Positions 47,574 to 57,264 of a DNA stretch of 64,000 nt are shown here, one piece after another. The notes under the pieces were generated by a model, which had not been told where the DNA came from, did no database searches, and saw nothing but the letters and a program-made list of their open reading frames with translations. Location: contig CM039506.1 in assembly GCA_022432975.1 (NCBI GenBank), positions 15,946,121-16,010,120 on the forward strand. Reading direction: 5' to 3'. The stretch's first letter is position 1. Each line of letters begins with the position of its first letter. The position numbers were made by a program, and so were the translations under genes. The DNA is from Begonia masoniana (Eukaryota > Streptophyta > Magnoliopsida > Cucurbitales > Begoniaceae).

Positions 47574-47984
47574 GACTGTGAAAGGCAGGAGCAGAGCTTC
47601 AGCTTAGGGCTTACTGCTTAGGGTAGAAAATCCGATTCTGGGTAGAAAATTCGGTTTTGCATCATTAATCCCAAAAACCGAACCGCATTTTTCGGTTCTA
47701 CTTAAAAAAAACTGAATTTTGATTATTTAATTTACAAAACCGACCAGAACTGGACCAAATTTTCGGTTCCAGTCTGGTTCTTCGGTCCAATCCGGTTTTT
47801 ACTCACCCCTACCCCCAACTCCTTTCTAGTTTGTTTCCAAGTGCCTATTTATCTAATTATCCTCACAATGTTGGCTTATAATTTCAATAATATTTTCTTC
47901 GCCTAAAAATTGAGAATCTTAAATCATAAAATATTATACACTTAAAGAAATTTACCCATTAAATTTCCCGAGTGTTACATGATT

Positions 47985-49345
47985 TGACAAGTCCAGTAAT
48001 GGTCAACCTCATTTGCTTGATACGTTTAGTTTTTTAGGAAAAAATCGATTGAAATGAAGTTTCTTATACTTCATCAAACACTTTACTAAGTCTTAATTAC
48101 GTGTCGTTCAAGGTTCTCGGGTTATCAATACATATGGTTATCATCACTTCAAGTTAAATACTTGAAGATGAAATTGATAACTTAGGTTCTAACCACAAGT
48201 CCAGTAACAATCAACATCATTGCTTGATACCTTTAGGTTCTTTTCGAAAAAAATCGATCGAAATAAACTTTATTATACTTCATCAAACACATTACTAAGT
48301 GTTAATTACGTGTCCTTGAAGATTGTGGGGTTCTCACATACACTGATTTCATCACTTCAAGTTAAAATATGAAGATGAAATGGACAACTTAGGTTCTAAC
48401 CATAAATCCACTAACGGTTAATCTCATTTCCTTGATACGTTAAGTTTTTTAGAAAAATCGATTGAAGTAATGTTTCTATACTTCACAAATGCGTTACTCA
48501 AATGCGTACTAGATCTTACTTACATGTACTTAAAGGTTCTCGGGATCTCAATATATGCCATTCTCATCATTTCAAGTTAAAACCTTAAAGATAAAGGGAT
48601 AACTTTAATTCTCACCACAAGTTCAGTAAGGGTGAAACTCATTTTGCTTGATAATATTTGCTTGATGACTTGCGTGCGTTGGTAAAGTTCGAATTGGATC
48701 AAGTTCCTCATACTTCATCAAACACATCACTAAGTCTTAATTAAGCGTTTTTGTAGTTTATCGGGTTCTCAATACACGTGGTTCTCATCACTTCAAGTTA
48801 AAACCTTAATGATGAAACAGATAACTGAGGTTCTAACCACAAGTCCAGTAACGATCAAACTCATTTGCTTGACAGTTTTAGTTCTTCGGATAAAATCGAT
48901 AGAAGTGAAGTTTCTTATACTTCATCAAACGTGTTACTAAGTCTTCATTACATGTACTTAAAGGTTCTCGGGTTCTCAATACACGTCATTCTTATCACTT
49001 CAATTTAAATCCTTGAAGATGAAATGGATAATTTAGGTTCTAACTACAAGTTTAATAATAGTCAACCTCATTACTGATAGCTTCAATTCTGTTTCAATTC
49101 TGTTGGGAAAAATCCATTGAAGTCAAATTACTTATGATTTTTTTTTTTAAATGCGTTACTAAGTCTTAATTACGCGTCCATGAAGGTGGTTCTTGAGTTC
49201 CCAATACCCGTGGTTCTCATCACTTCAAGTTAAAAATTTGATTATCAAATGGATAACTTTAATTCTAACCACAAGTTAATATTGGTTAAACTCATTTTGC
49301 TTGATAAATTTGGTTACGTCCGTAAAGTTCGATTTAAGCCAAAAT
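47985..49345. repeat. Diverged satellite-like tandem repeat, about 207-bp period, left block
   Basis: The word AAGTCCAGTAA or close variants recurs at 47989, 48197, 48404, 48619, 48841, 49048 and 49273, spacing 207-225 bp. Each unit also has ATACTTCATCAAACAC, TAAGTCTTAATTACG and TCATCACTTCAAGTTAAA. Units differ by perhaps 10-20%, so this is an old array. It ends abruptly near 49345. Confidence 0.88.
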
Positions 49346-50348
49346 GAAACAAGTGAAAGTATATGAAAATGTGCTCAAATGCAAACGATTTTTGGTGTGA
49401 ATATTATCTTAGGAGTAATATTTAAGAACAATAGGAAGTTAAATGGAATAATGAAATGGATGCGAAAATATGCACTAAAACCCGAGGCTAGCCGATATGA
49501 GCTTGGTAGGTTCTCGGCTATCACTCTTCCGTTGGAAAGAAAGTGCAACTTTGGGGAAGGTTATGACCAACTCCTTTTGTTTTCCAGCATCTTAGAGAGT
49601 TAGAGAGGAGTGTGGGATGTGAACTCTTCATGCAACCACGGGCTTTAGAGCAATTTAGGGCTTCTCCACACAGTTTGACCAAACTGTGGCTTACCTCGGG
49701 CACCAACCTTCGGCAAATCCAATGGCACCAACCTTTGGATCTTCTTCCAAAAACCAACTTGGTTATGTAGTAAAATAAGTTATTTCATTTCACCAAAAGG
49801 CCATTACAACAACTAACGGTCATGCTTAAATAGAAAACCTAAGTGGCTAGGGTTTTATAAACAACCGTTAGATCACTCGGCTATGTGGATGGCCTAGATG
49901 GTGTGGCGCGCGGATGGTGAGGATTTGGCCGTGCATCTCTTCATCAAGTGCCCCACTTGTGCCATGTCATAAATCCTTGTGAGCACTAACTTTGTCCTTC
50001 CTTAGCCAAGTCACAAATCCATGTCTTCTTTGAGCCTGAATGCTATTGGTGCAATCGATTCATGTCACGCATTAAGTTTCTCCATGGCTGCGGCATCCCA
50101 CAAGTAAGTGAAGAATTATGTAACCCAAAATTAGCCACCACCATACATCTAATTCAAGCAAACATCTAACCTAATCACACAATCTATATGCTTGCATAAT
50201 AAAATGACTAATAGTTTGCTAAAGCATAAAGGCTAATGTTTGCCAAATTAGGTTAAATAAAATGGTTACATGGGTAGACGTAGGGAAGACGAATTCCCTC
50301 TTTAGTTGTTTCATTATGTGCCTCCCAATTGATGATGTATAAGGGTTA
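49346..50348. other. Unrecognised insert within the satellite
   Basis: From about 49346 the satellite stops, and it resumes at about 51335. In between is non-satellite DNA that is itself split by the Cassandra element; the rest continues at 51184-51334. No clear terminal repeats or coding motifs were found. It is probably an unidentified transposon, but this is not shown. Confidence 0.4.
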
Positions 50349-50564
50349 ATCCATGTGATGACCCGGATGTGTAAGTATGTGTACGATGGCTGCACGAACC
50401 GGAACCCGGATGGCGGTACGTCCGCGCGGGCAAATCGGAAGGTGAGGGGTCGTAAAAAGGGGGTCGTCACAATCCTACATCGCTTGGGGAAGTATGTGGA
50501 TATGAAACATATGTAAAGAGACCCTCCTAAGATAGCAAGACGCGTTTTGGAGTACAATTGACAA

Positions 50565-50645
50565 CGGATCCCATAAGAACTCCGAAGTTAAAAATGCTTC
50601 GGCGAGAGTAGTACCAGGTTGGGTGACCGACTGGGAAGTCCTCGC
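50565..50645 (+). ncRNA. 5S rRNA-like domain in the 5' Cassandra LTR
   Basis: The segment holds GGATCCCATAAGAACTCCGA, GGCGAGAGTAGTACCAGG and TTGGGTGACCGACTGGG, closely matching the middle and 3' part of plant 5S rRNA, including the internal Pol III control region. The first quarter of 5S rRNA is missing, so it is not a functional 5S gene. In Cassandra this domain is thought to provide promoter and RNA structure. Confidence 0.9.
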
Positions 50646-50732
50646 CAAACAAAGCCGTGAGGGGAGGATATTGGGCTACGACCCAATCCCCAGAGCGGAC
50701 AATATCTTGCTGGGAAAATATGTTGTTACAAA

Positions 50733-50745
50733 TGGTATCAGAGCC
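50733..50745 (+). promoter_or_regulatory. Cassandra primer binding site
   Basis: TGGTATCAGAGCC, a full match to the plant initiator-Met tRNA type PBS, two bases after the 5' LTR. Confidence 0.9.
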
Positions 50746-51012
50746 TGTACCCAACCAGAAATGTGGCCAACGAGGACGTTGGGCCCTCGAGGGGGGTGAT
50801 TGTGATGACCCGGATGTGTAAGTATGTGTACGATGGCTGCACGAATCGAAATCCGGATGGCGGTACTTCCGCGCGGGCGAACCGGAAGGTGACGGGTCGT
50901 AAAAAGGGGGTCGTCACAATCACACATCGCTTGGGGAAGTATGTGGATATGAAACATATGTAAAGAGACCCTCCCAAAGATAGCAAGACGCGTTTTGGAG
51001 CACAATTGATAA

Positions 51013-51092
51013 CGGATCCCATAAGAACTCCGAAGTTAAAAGTGCTTCGGCGAGAGTAGTACCAGGTTGGGTGACCGACTGGGAAGTCCTCG
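51013..51092 (+). ncRNA. 5S rRNA-like domain in the 3' Cassandra LTR
   Basis: Same 5S-derived block as in the 5' LTR, with one visible change (AAAAGTGC for AAAAATGC). Confidence 0.9.
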
Positions 51093-51334
51093 CCTAACAA
51101 AGCCGTAAGGGGAGGATATTGGGCTACGGCCCAATCCCCAGAGCAGACAATATCTTGCTGGGAAAAGGGGTCGTTACAATCCATGTCCTTGGAGTTATGT
51201 TCCCACTCTAAGTCGTTGAGCATTTCATTACTTGCAAAAGAATTAATTTCGTTAGAAAACAGGTTAAATGTAACTTGAGCCTTAGGTGTAGCTTGGGCCC
51301 TAGTTTTTGCTTGGGCCTTGGGCCTCCGTGGCAC

Positions 51335-51870
51335 ATCATAACCATAAGTTCAGTAACGGTTAACCTCATTTTTTTTATACGTTCATTTATTTCAAAAAAA
51401 ATTGATTGAAGTGCAGTTTCTTATACTTCATCAAACTCATTACTAAATCTTAATTACACTTCCTTGAAGGTTCTCAGGTTCTCAATAAACGTGGTTCTCA
51501 TCACTTCAAGTTAAAACCTTAAACATGAAATTGATAACTTAGGTTCTAACCACAAGTCCAGTTATGGTCAACCTCATTTGCTTAATACGTTTAGTTCTTT
51601 CAGAAATATCGATTGAAGTGAGTTTCTTATACTTCATCAAACACATTACTAAGTCTTAATTACGCGTCCTTGAAAGTTATCGGGTTCTCAATACAGGTCG
51701 TTCTCATCACTTCAAATGAAAACTTTGAAGATGAAATGCATCACTTAAGTTCTAACAAGAAGTCCAATAACAGTCAACCTCATTTGCTTAATAACTTAGG
51801 TTACGTTGGTAAAATTTTATTTAGGCCAAATTACTCATACTTCATCAAACACATTTTTAAGTCTTCAGAA
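51335..51870. repeat. Satellite-like tandem repeat, right block
   Basis: The same period of about 207 bp as 47985-49345 (AAGTTCAGTAA at 51347, AAGTCCAGTTA at 51555, AAGTCCAATAA at 51760). The last unit is truncated near 51870. The two blocks were one array before the 49346-51334 insertion. Confidence 0.88.
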
Positions 51871-52029
51871 TGTGAAATTTTTACATAAATTTCATGATGA
51901 AAAATAAGACTTAATTAAAAACTTAACATCATCAGCAGTTTGATCTTATGCCAATAAAGAACACTTTTAAGCACAATTAAAGTCTTCAATATAATTAAGA
52001 CGTGACATGATGTAATATTATAGCACGTA

Positions 52030-52484
52030 TGTGATATATAAAGCTTAATAATATGATTCTCGACCATGGTACAATGATATCAGCCAGCACAGACGGATGC
52101 CTAAAATTATGGGACGTAGAAAACTCCAATGCAATTCACACGTACAAAGGGCATGTAAACATTCAAAGTTTCGTTGGGTTATCAGTGTGGAGAAATGGAG
52201 TGCTAATTGGGTGTGGTTTGGAAAACAACCAAGTATTTGTATACGACACTAGTTAGGGGGAGAGAATTTATGTGCATGAGTTTGAGTCGGCCGATGCTTC
52301 GAGATCGAGCCATGGGTTCGTGAGTAGTGTGTGTTGGAGGCAAGAGGGTGTAGACGAGTGTACTCTAGTGGCTGGTGGGTCGGATTGGGTTTTGCAAGTT
52401 TTTGTTGGCAAAAAGCCTTCAAAATTGTATGACTGTTATAATATTGAAAGAAAAAATCACAGCAAGAAAATGGTATATAATTAG
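52030..52484 (+). pseudogene. C-terminal fragment of a RUP-like WD40 protein
   Basis: Plus-strand frame with a WD40 end (SASTDGCLKLWDVENSNAIH), then YKGHVNIQSFVGLSVWRNG, CGLENNQVFVYD and, past a stop, FVSSVCWRQEG with TLVAGGSDWVLQVFVGKK. This is the C-terminal pattern of plant RUP1/RUP2 proteins, WD40 repressors of the UV-B receptor UVR8, and related to COP1/SPA repeats. A TAG at 52254-52256 stands where Trp is expected. No N-terminal repeats precede it; upstream DNA is AT-rich and non-coding. It is a truncated, presumably non-functional copy. RUP genes lack introns, so the route of duplication cannot be told. Confidence 0.8.
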
Positions 52485-53130
52485 TTAACCCATTAAAGTA
52501 ATGATTCATGTGAAACATTGGTAAATCTTGAGATTTATGTAATTGAGGGAAATTGGTAGTTGTTCAATTTTCTCTACGTTATATCTCATCAAATAATTTA
52601 ATTATCTTGAAGTGTCTACATTATTCAATATGTGAAGGGATGATATTCGATATTTGAAGTGTAATTTTATAATTACATTGAATAATTATAAACTATCTAT
52701 TTTATTCTTATTATAATATAAGAATATTTCTTTAACATTATTTTTCAAGATATTGGCATTGGAGGCTTTTGCAATGAAATAGGGTTAAACGAAAAACATT
52801 ACCCCCTTTTGCATTTTTGCCGACTGATCGGTTGACTTTGCTTAGAATTAATAAGAGAGGATTGTTAGGTCACCTTCCCTGCTTTTCAAAATACCCGACT
52901 TTACACATAAATCAACATCAAAATCAGAGCATCCATTCCTTCCACAAAACGTACCTCATCCATAAAAAACTATTCAAGTTCATTCATAATATCTTAAAAA
53001 CATTCAACTTTAAACTAAAACCCATATTTCAACAAAATATATCATTTCCATTAAAATCTATAATTTTCTATGCAAAGCATTTCTATGCGTCAAAACATGT
53101 GTTAATAAATCATTTAATCCCATAAGTGTA
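52485..53130. other. AT-rich DNA, no gene recognised
   Basis: Between the RUP-like fragment and the next LTR remnant. One plus frame (52817-53125) is lysine and histidine-rich with no motif and is probably chance. Confidence 0.5.
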
Positions 53131-53720
53131 TATTTCACATAACTTAAACCCAAAAGTTAATCCCAAAAACTTACGTACTCTCCCACGGGTTTAAATTGCC
53201 CTAACAACACAAAAGCCCCCATGGACGTGCTCCGTTAACTGCCTCCTCAATCTGGTCGGTGTGTAAGACTATCACCTGTACTCCCATCACCTACATTATC
53301 AAGATTCATCTAATGAGCCTAACGCTCAGCATGTAATGTCAATAAAAATATGCATGCTCATGGATATGCGTGTTCGTCAAAACAATGTCATTTGCATCTT
53401 TTCTTTCTCTGGCTCTACTCATATGGGTTAGCTCACACTAGAGGAGCAGGCACACCTGGCGGTCCCCTTTGTACGAGACAACCTACCTCACTCTAGGGGG
53501 AGGGGGGGGGGGGGGGGGGGAGCGGGCACAACTTACAGTCCCCTTTGTACGAGACAACCATACTCTTATTCCTGCTAGGTCTAGTTTATGTCAATACTGA
53601 TCAGTTACTCAGTTAGGCGGTCAGCATTAATCATGCATTGAGAAGGGTCTTTTCTCTTGATTGGAGGATAACGATCTTAATTTACCCTGTTATGTGTTCA
53701 CTCCTTTGGGTAGGAACTGA
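53130..53720 (-). mobile_element. Gypsy-type LTR remnant, minus orientation
   Basis: Contains the shared LTR core in degraded form (CACCTACATTATCAAGATTC and GAGCCTAACGCTCAGCATG at 53280-53330) and two blocks with CCCCTTTGTACGAGACAAC at about 53460 and 53540. Ends and TSD were not found, so limits are approximate. Confidence 0.5.
53502..53520 (+). repeat. Poly-G run of 19
   Basis: An uninterrupted G19 right after GGGGGA. Such a run is unusual in plant DNA and prone to sequencing error. Confidence 0.9.
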
Positions 53721-54480
53721 AGCGTTAACTCCTAACATCACTCTTTAAGGACTTTGATTGTAACTTGAGAATTACTTTTTAATGACATTCATGAATAGTA
53801 TTCTCGTAATAGATTTAATAAGGTTCAGTTTGATGAGATCTTAAAATCATTTTACTATATCACAAACACATACAAGAACATACTTAAACTGAAAATATGA
53901 AGGAAATATGCATTACTACTAATTGGTCAGATTTCTAATATAGAATACTCTTTAGTCATTATGCAAAGATAAAATTTAAGATTATTGACATAACCACCTT
54001 GCATGTGTCACCTGAAGGAGTTGGTCCTTAGTCAAAGCTGACTAAAATGGGAAAGCGTCCAACAAGCTGAGGAAGTAGTCCCAAAACTATAAGATCAGTA
54101 CTTTCAACTTGAAAAGCATCCAAAACGAACTGAGCTACATTTCTTAAAAGGAATTTCAACAACTTATTTCCTATCTTAATATTAACTTCACTATTGATAA
54201 GTAGGCCTATTGTTATTAATTTTTTAAGACTTATCCTATTAGTATAATTATCTTTAATAGAAAAGAAATTGCTTTAAATTAAGATTTTCATAGAAAAAAC
54301 AAAATTTGTGTGAGAGTTCAGTGGCTGATATCATGCTACTTTCTCTTTTAAAGAATTCTAATTCTCAAGACTTTACACAGATTATTAAAAAGAAAACCAG
54401 ATCACATAAAACTCCCAACACAAATCTTGTGATGAGTATTGAACTTAGCAAAGAAAAAGTTTTACAATGAGGAACTGAAT
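53721..54480. other. AT-rich DNA, no gene recognised
   Basis: No frame with a motif, no terminal repeat seen. It may contain the outer part of the LTR remnant on its left. Confidence 0.5.
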
Positions 54481-54487
54481 GACTCAC

Positions 54488-54715
54488 TGTTCCCTCCAGC
54501 ATCTTCAATAGTGCCTGTTGAACGCCTTCACCTAATACATCTCTGCTAATATTCAAACTCTCGGCCTGGAAAAGATAATAATAAATGATGAAGCTTTCTC
54601 TGTAATTCATAAAAGAATCATCAAAGTCATGATGTGGAACCTTCTTGGTTATTTTGTCAACTTCATCAGTGTAAACCATTCCTTGTTGAGCTGCTTGAAC
54701 ATTGAACTCCGCTGC
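54488..54715 (-). pseudogene. Two exons of a ClpX-type AAA+ gene with the intron between them
   Basis: Minus strand. Exon A (54641-54715) starts after an AG acceptor and encodes 25 residues including [16 protein letters not shown], the Walker B region. The intron 54566-54640 has GT...AG ends. Exon B (54488-54565) encodes 26 residues including [20 protein letters not shown] and KMLEGT, then a GTGAGT donor. This matches ClpX, the unfoldase subunit of the Clp protease (mitochondrial in plants). The other exons were not found, so this is an isolated genomic fragment and cannot make the protein. The intron shows that it moved as DNA, not as mRNA. A Thr replaces the usual hydrophobic residue before the Walker B Asp-Glu. 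Confidence 0.85.
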
Positions 54716-54786
54716 CTAATAAAAAATGATTACAGCCAAAACATGGGATTCAAATGAAATAAAAGACAGCAATTGCTCTTAAACTA

Positions 54787-54868
54787 ATACATAAGTTCCC
54801 TTCTCCTTGCACAAGTCTTCCCAAATAGGCCTCTTAAGCAATTCTAACACATCAACCTCATCTTCTCC
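54787..54868 (-). other. Short coding-like segment, family not recognised
   Basis: A minus-strand frame reads DEVDVLELLKRPIWEDLCKE and continues GTYVLV to a stop. Its composition looks like real protein, and it lies 70 bp upstream of the ClpX exons. It may be another captured exon. I cannot name the family. Confidence 0.3.
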
Positions 54869-54879
54869 ATATTATTACC

Positions 54880-55390
54880 CAAAAAAGACTGTAATTTAAA
54901 TGCACGACGGAAGCTAGTTTGGGATTAAGATTAAGTTTAGGGAAGTGAAAGAGAGTGAAAGAGAGAGTGTGGAAAGATTAAGGAGATTAAAAGAAAGAGA
55001 GAAACTGGGAAAGTGAAAAAATTAGAAAAAAGAGATTGAAACTTATATCAATAATCAAAAAACCATAAAATCACTAAAATTGAGAAAAGGTTTTGACAAA
55101 AATAACATTAAAAACCCAACCACATATATAAATTATTCTCATTATAACTAATATAATTTCTAACATTCCATATGCACTAAAAGAGACAATGAGACACCAT
55201 ATTACACAAAAGGACCTAAGTTAAATACTAACACCAAACCCCTTACCCTTTTTGGCATAATAAAGCCATAAAAAATCCCAAGTTATCCCCAAACACAAGT
55301 GTGAAACATAACAAAATATGGTTAAGCCTCTCTTTCAAACACTTGAGGCATCGATTTGGAAATGATAAACAACCTTCTTTTGAGATTTAT
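54880..55390. other. Purine-rich then AT-rich DNA, no gene recognised
   Basis: A GA-rich stretch (54950-55030) is followed by AT-rich sequence leading to the LTR at 55391. Confidence 0.5.
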
Positions 55391-56460
55391 TGTAAAATCC
55401 GCCAAATTTTAATTAAGATGAATTCTTGAATAAATTTTTTGCGTATTTTAAATGTAAATTTGAGTGCTATTTCACTAATTTTAGAAAGGTAGTAACGTGT
55501 AAATTTTGGTCACTTGTGACCCGTACAGTAAATTTAGAGAAATTAATTAAAATTGTAAGTTGACGTTTGTGTGTTTCAAGTGAATTCAATTCACGGTTGA
55601 AAAATGTCTGAATTTACCGAAGGTAATTATTCTATAAGAATTGAATTCGAGAAACCGAACGGTAAGGGATGAATTTCATTTAAATTAAATAAAAGAATTA
55701 ATTATATTAAAACAAAATAAAATAAAAAAAATTAAAAATATAATTTTTAAAACAATCAGGTTTTCTTTGAAAACCTGATTGTTTTCTTTTGTCGGCAGAA
55801 ACACCAGGGTGAGAGAAGAGAGAGCCGACTGCGTGAGGGTGAGAAATCGCCGACGTCGGAACGACCTCCGTTTGACGCAATCTTGGTGTTAAAACTTTCG
55901 TCTCGAGCATAGATCAACGTTGGCGAAGGGCGTTTTTGAAGGTAAGCCCTCTGTCTTCCGATTTTAGCCGAGAAAGTTTAGGGTTTTTAGGTTTTTGGTA
56001 GATTTGTGATTTAGGGTCGATTTCTTTGTGTTTTTGGTAGGAATCGACTGGAAAGGAGATTAGAAATGTGTTGGAAGCGACTTTCGGCGAAAAACAGGTT
56101 AGAAAACGTGATTTTTTCGGCACTGTGAGGTCGCCGGCGTGTCGCCGGCGCTCGGCTGTCGACGGTCGAGTCAACGACTGTGGGCTGAGTCAACTCAAGC
56201 ACTGGGCCGAGTTTACTCGGGCCCAAGGCCGAGTGGGCCTGGGTTCGGGCAGGATCAGCCCTATTTGGGCCGGGTTTGACCCGAACCCAGCTGGGATGGG
56301 TTTGTCCGGATCAGACTAATCCGACCCGGACCAATCCGAACCAGTTTGATTAAATCCGACCCGAATCGGCCCGAACCGGACCCGAACCGAATTAGAGCCG
56401 ACCCAAACCTGGCCGACTTGAACCGGTCTGGACCCGAACCGGTCAGGTCAGTCAAAGTTT
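55391..56460 (+). mobile_element. LTR copy of the gypsy family at position 1, opposite orientation
   Basis: Starts TGTAAAATCCGCCAAATTTT, like the minus-strand LTR start at 1991. It keeps the same sequence order: a pyrimidine and GC-richer transcribed part with GGTAAGCCCTCTGTC, then the GAGTCAACT and GGGCCGAG-rich region. It ends near 56460 in an AATAAT repeat. The distal part present at 1-1080 is missing, and no TSD was found, so it is a truncated LTR. The frames at 55707-56455 are LTR sequence. Confidence 0.75.
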
Positions 56461-57260
56461 AAAAAATAATAATAATAAATATTATTATTAATCACGTTTT
56501 ATATTTGAATACTTTTTGTCCTTTAGGTCTAATTTTTCTGGGTTTTCTGTGATTTTCTTGGGGTGAATATTGAAAGTCTATCATAGAGATGCATGTTTTT
56601 TGTCCTTTTGTTTCGATTAGATGCATGTTTACTAGGTATCCAAGTCTCACATCTTGCATCTCTGACAATATATATAAGCAAAAGATTGATTTGGCTATTT
56701 TCCTCACATTTCACTTTCCCCAATATAATAAAGATTAGAGGATAATCACAAGCATTAAATAGTGTGTAATATATACGTCATCCTTTAATATAATCTAAGA
56801 TTGCATTAAATGCGTGTGTGAGTTTTTAGAGGGAGAGAGAGAATGTGAGGACATGTGAAATCATAAAAACCCTAGTCAACCACTTCGATTTCCACCCTCT
56901 AACTTTATAATGACTATTTCCCGACCCTTAATATGTGTATTTATAACAAACAAAAATGTGCAAAAAAGAGAGAAATTGGGGATGAAATTAAAGAATTTCT
57001 TTAGGGTTTATCTAAAATGAGATATTAGGTATGAAGGGAGTAGTTTTGTTAAAGAAGAATTATTATTAAGGAACATTCATAGTATTTACTCATACTATCA
57101 ATGCAATCTTAGAACCCATGTGTTTCTCGGAGGACCACAGACATAATTTTTACCATCTTCACTTCTGATAACACTTGATCTCATCAATACGGCCAAGCAG
57201 CTGGATTCCTCGACTCTTTCTGGTCTTTCTTGTAAAGTAGTAATAGTTTCAACCATTTCA
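56461..57260. other. AT-rich DNA, no gene recognised
   Basis: No clear ORFs or repeats; contains an AATAAT tract at the left edge. Confidence 0.5.
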
Positions 57261-57264
57261 TATT

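Larger units (their letters stand above)
45330..47811. mobile_element. Non-autonomous hAT-like element, 8-bp TSD CCCCCAAC
   Basis: Ends are CAGGGGTGAGC... and the inverted ...ACTCACCCCTA. The inverted repeat covers about 27 bp with few mismatches (GGGGTGAGCAAAAACCGG against GGGGTGAGTAAAAACCGG). Both sides carry CCCCCAAC (45322-45329, 47812-47819), an 8-bp duplication typical of hAT transposition. Subterminal GGTTCCGGTT-like words are repeated in both orientations. No transposase frame exists, so it would need a partner in trans. About 1 kb of the 2482 bp is a 13-bp minisatellite. Confidence 0.85.
43390..47979 (-). mobile_element. Minus-strand gypsy-type LTR remnant containing a hAT-like insertion
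   Basis: The right end at 47979 reads TGTAACACTCGGG on the minus strand. Reading leftward it has the landmarks of the other gypsy LTRs: the TTTTGTGATGTAGGCC word at 43937-43952 and the CACCTACATCATAAAACTC and AGCCTAATGCTTAGCAAG core at 43500-43545. The left end is uncertain: TGATT at 42680-42684 followed by TGAAG would pair with TGATT at 47980-47984, but the fit is weak. The frames at 44934-45280 are low-complexity LTR sequence. A 2.48-kb hAT-like element interrupts it. Confidence 0.65.
50354..51178 (+). mobile_element. Complete Cassandra-type TRIM retrotransposon, TSD ATCCA
   Basis: 825 bp: 5' LTR 50354-50730, PBS TGGTATCAGAGCC at 50733-50745, a 55-bp internal part, PPT GAGGGGGGTGAT ending at 50800, and 3' LTR 50801-51178. 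ATCCA flanks it at 50349-50353 and 51179-51183. LTRs begin TGTGATGACCCGG and each contains a 5S rRNA-derived domain, the hallmark of Cassandra. There is no protein-coding capacity; other elements must supply enzymes. Both LTRs are close to identical, so it is fairly young. The overlapping frames at 50219-51334 are not genes. Confidence 0.95.

Noticed and set aside
50565..51092. Two 5S rRNA genes
   Set aside because: The matches cover only the middle and 3' part of 5S rRNA and lie in matching LTRs with PBS, PPT and TSD. They belong to a Cassandra element.
50219..51334. Several overlapping minus ORFs, the longest 198 aa
   Set aside because: They cross the Cassandra LTRs and repeat themselves because the LTRs are duplicated. 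Cassandra has no proteins.
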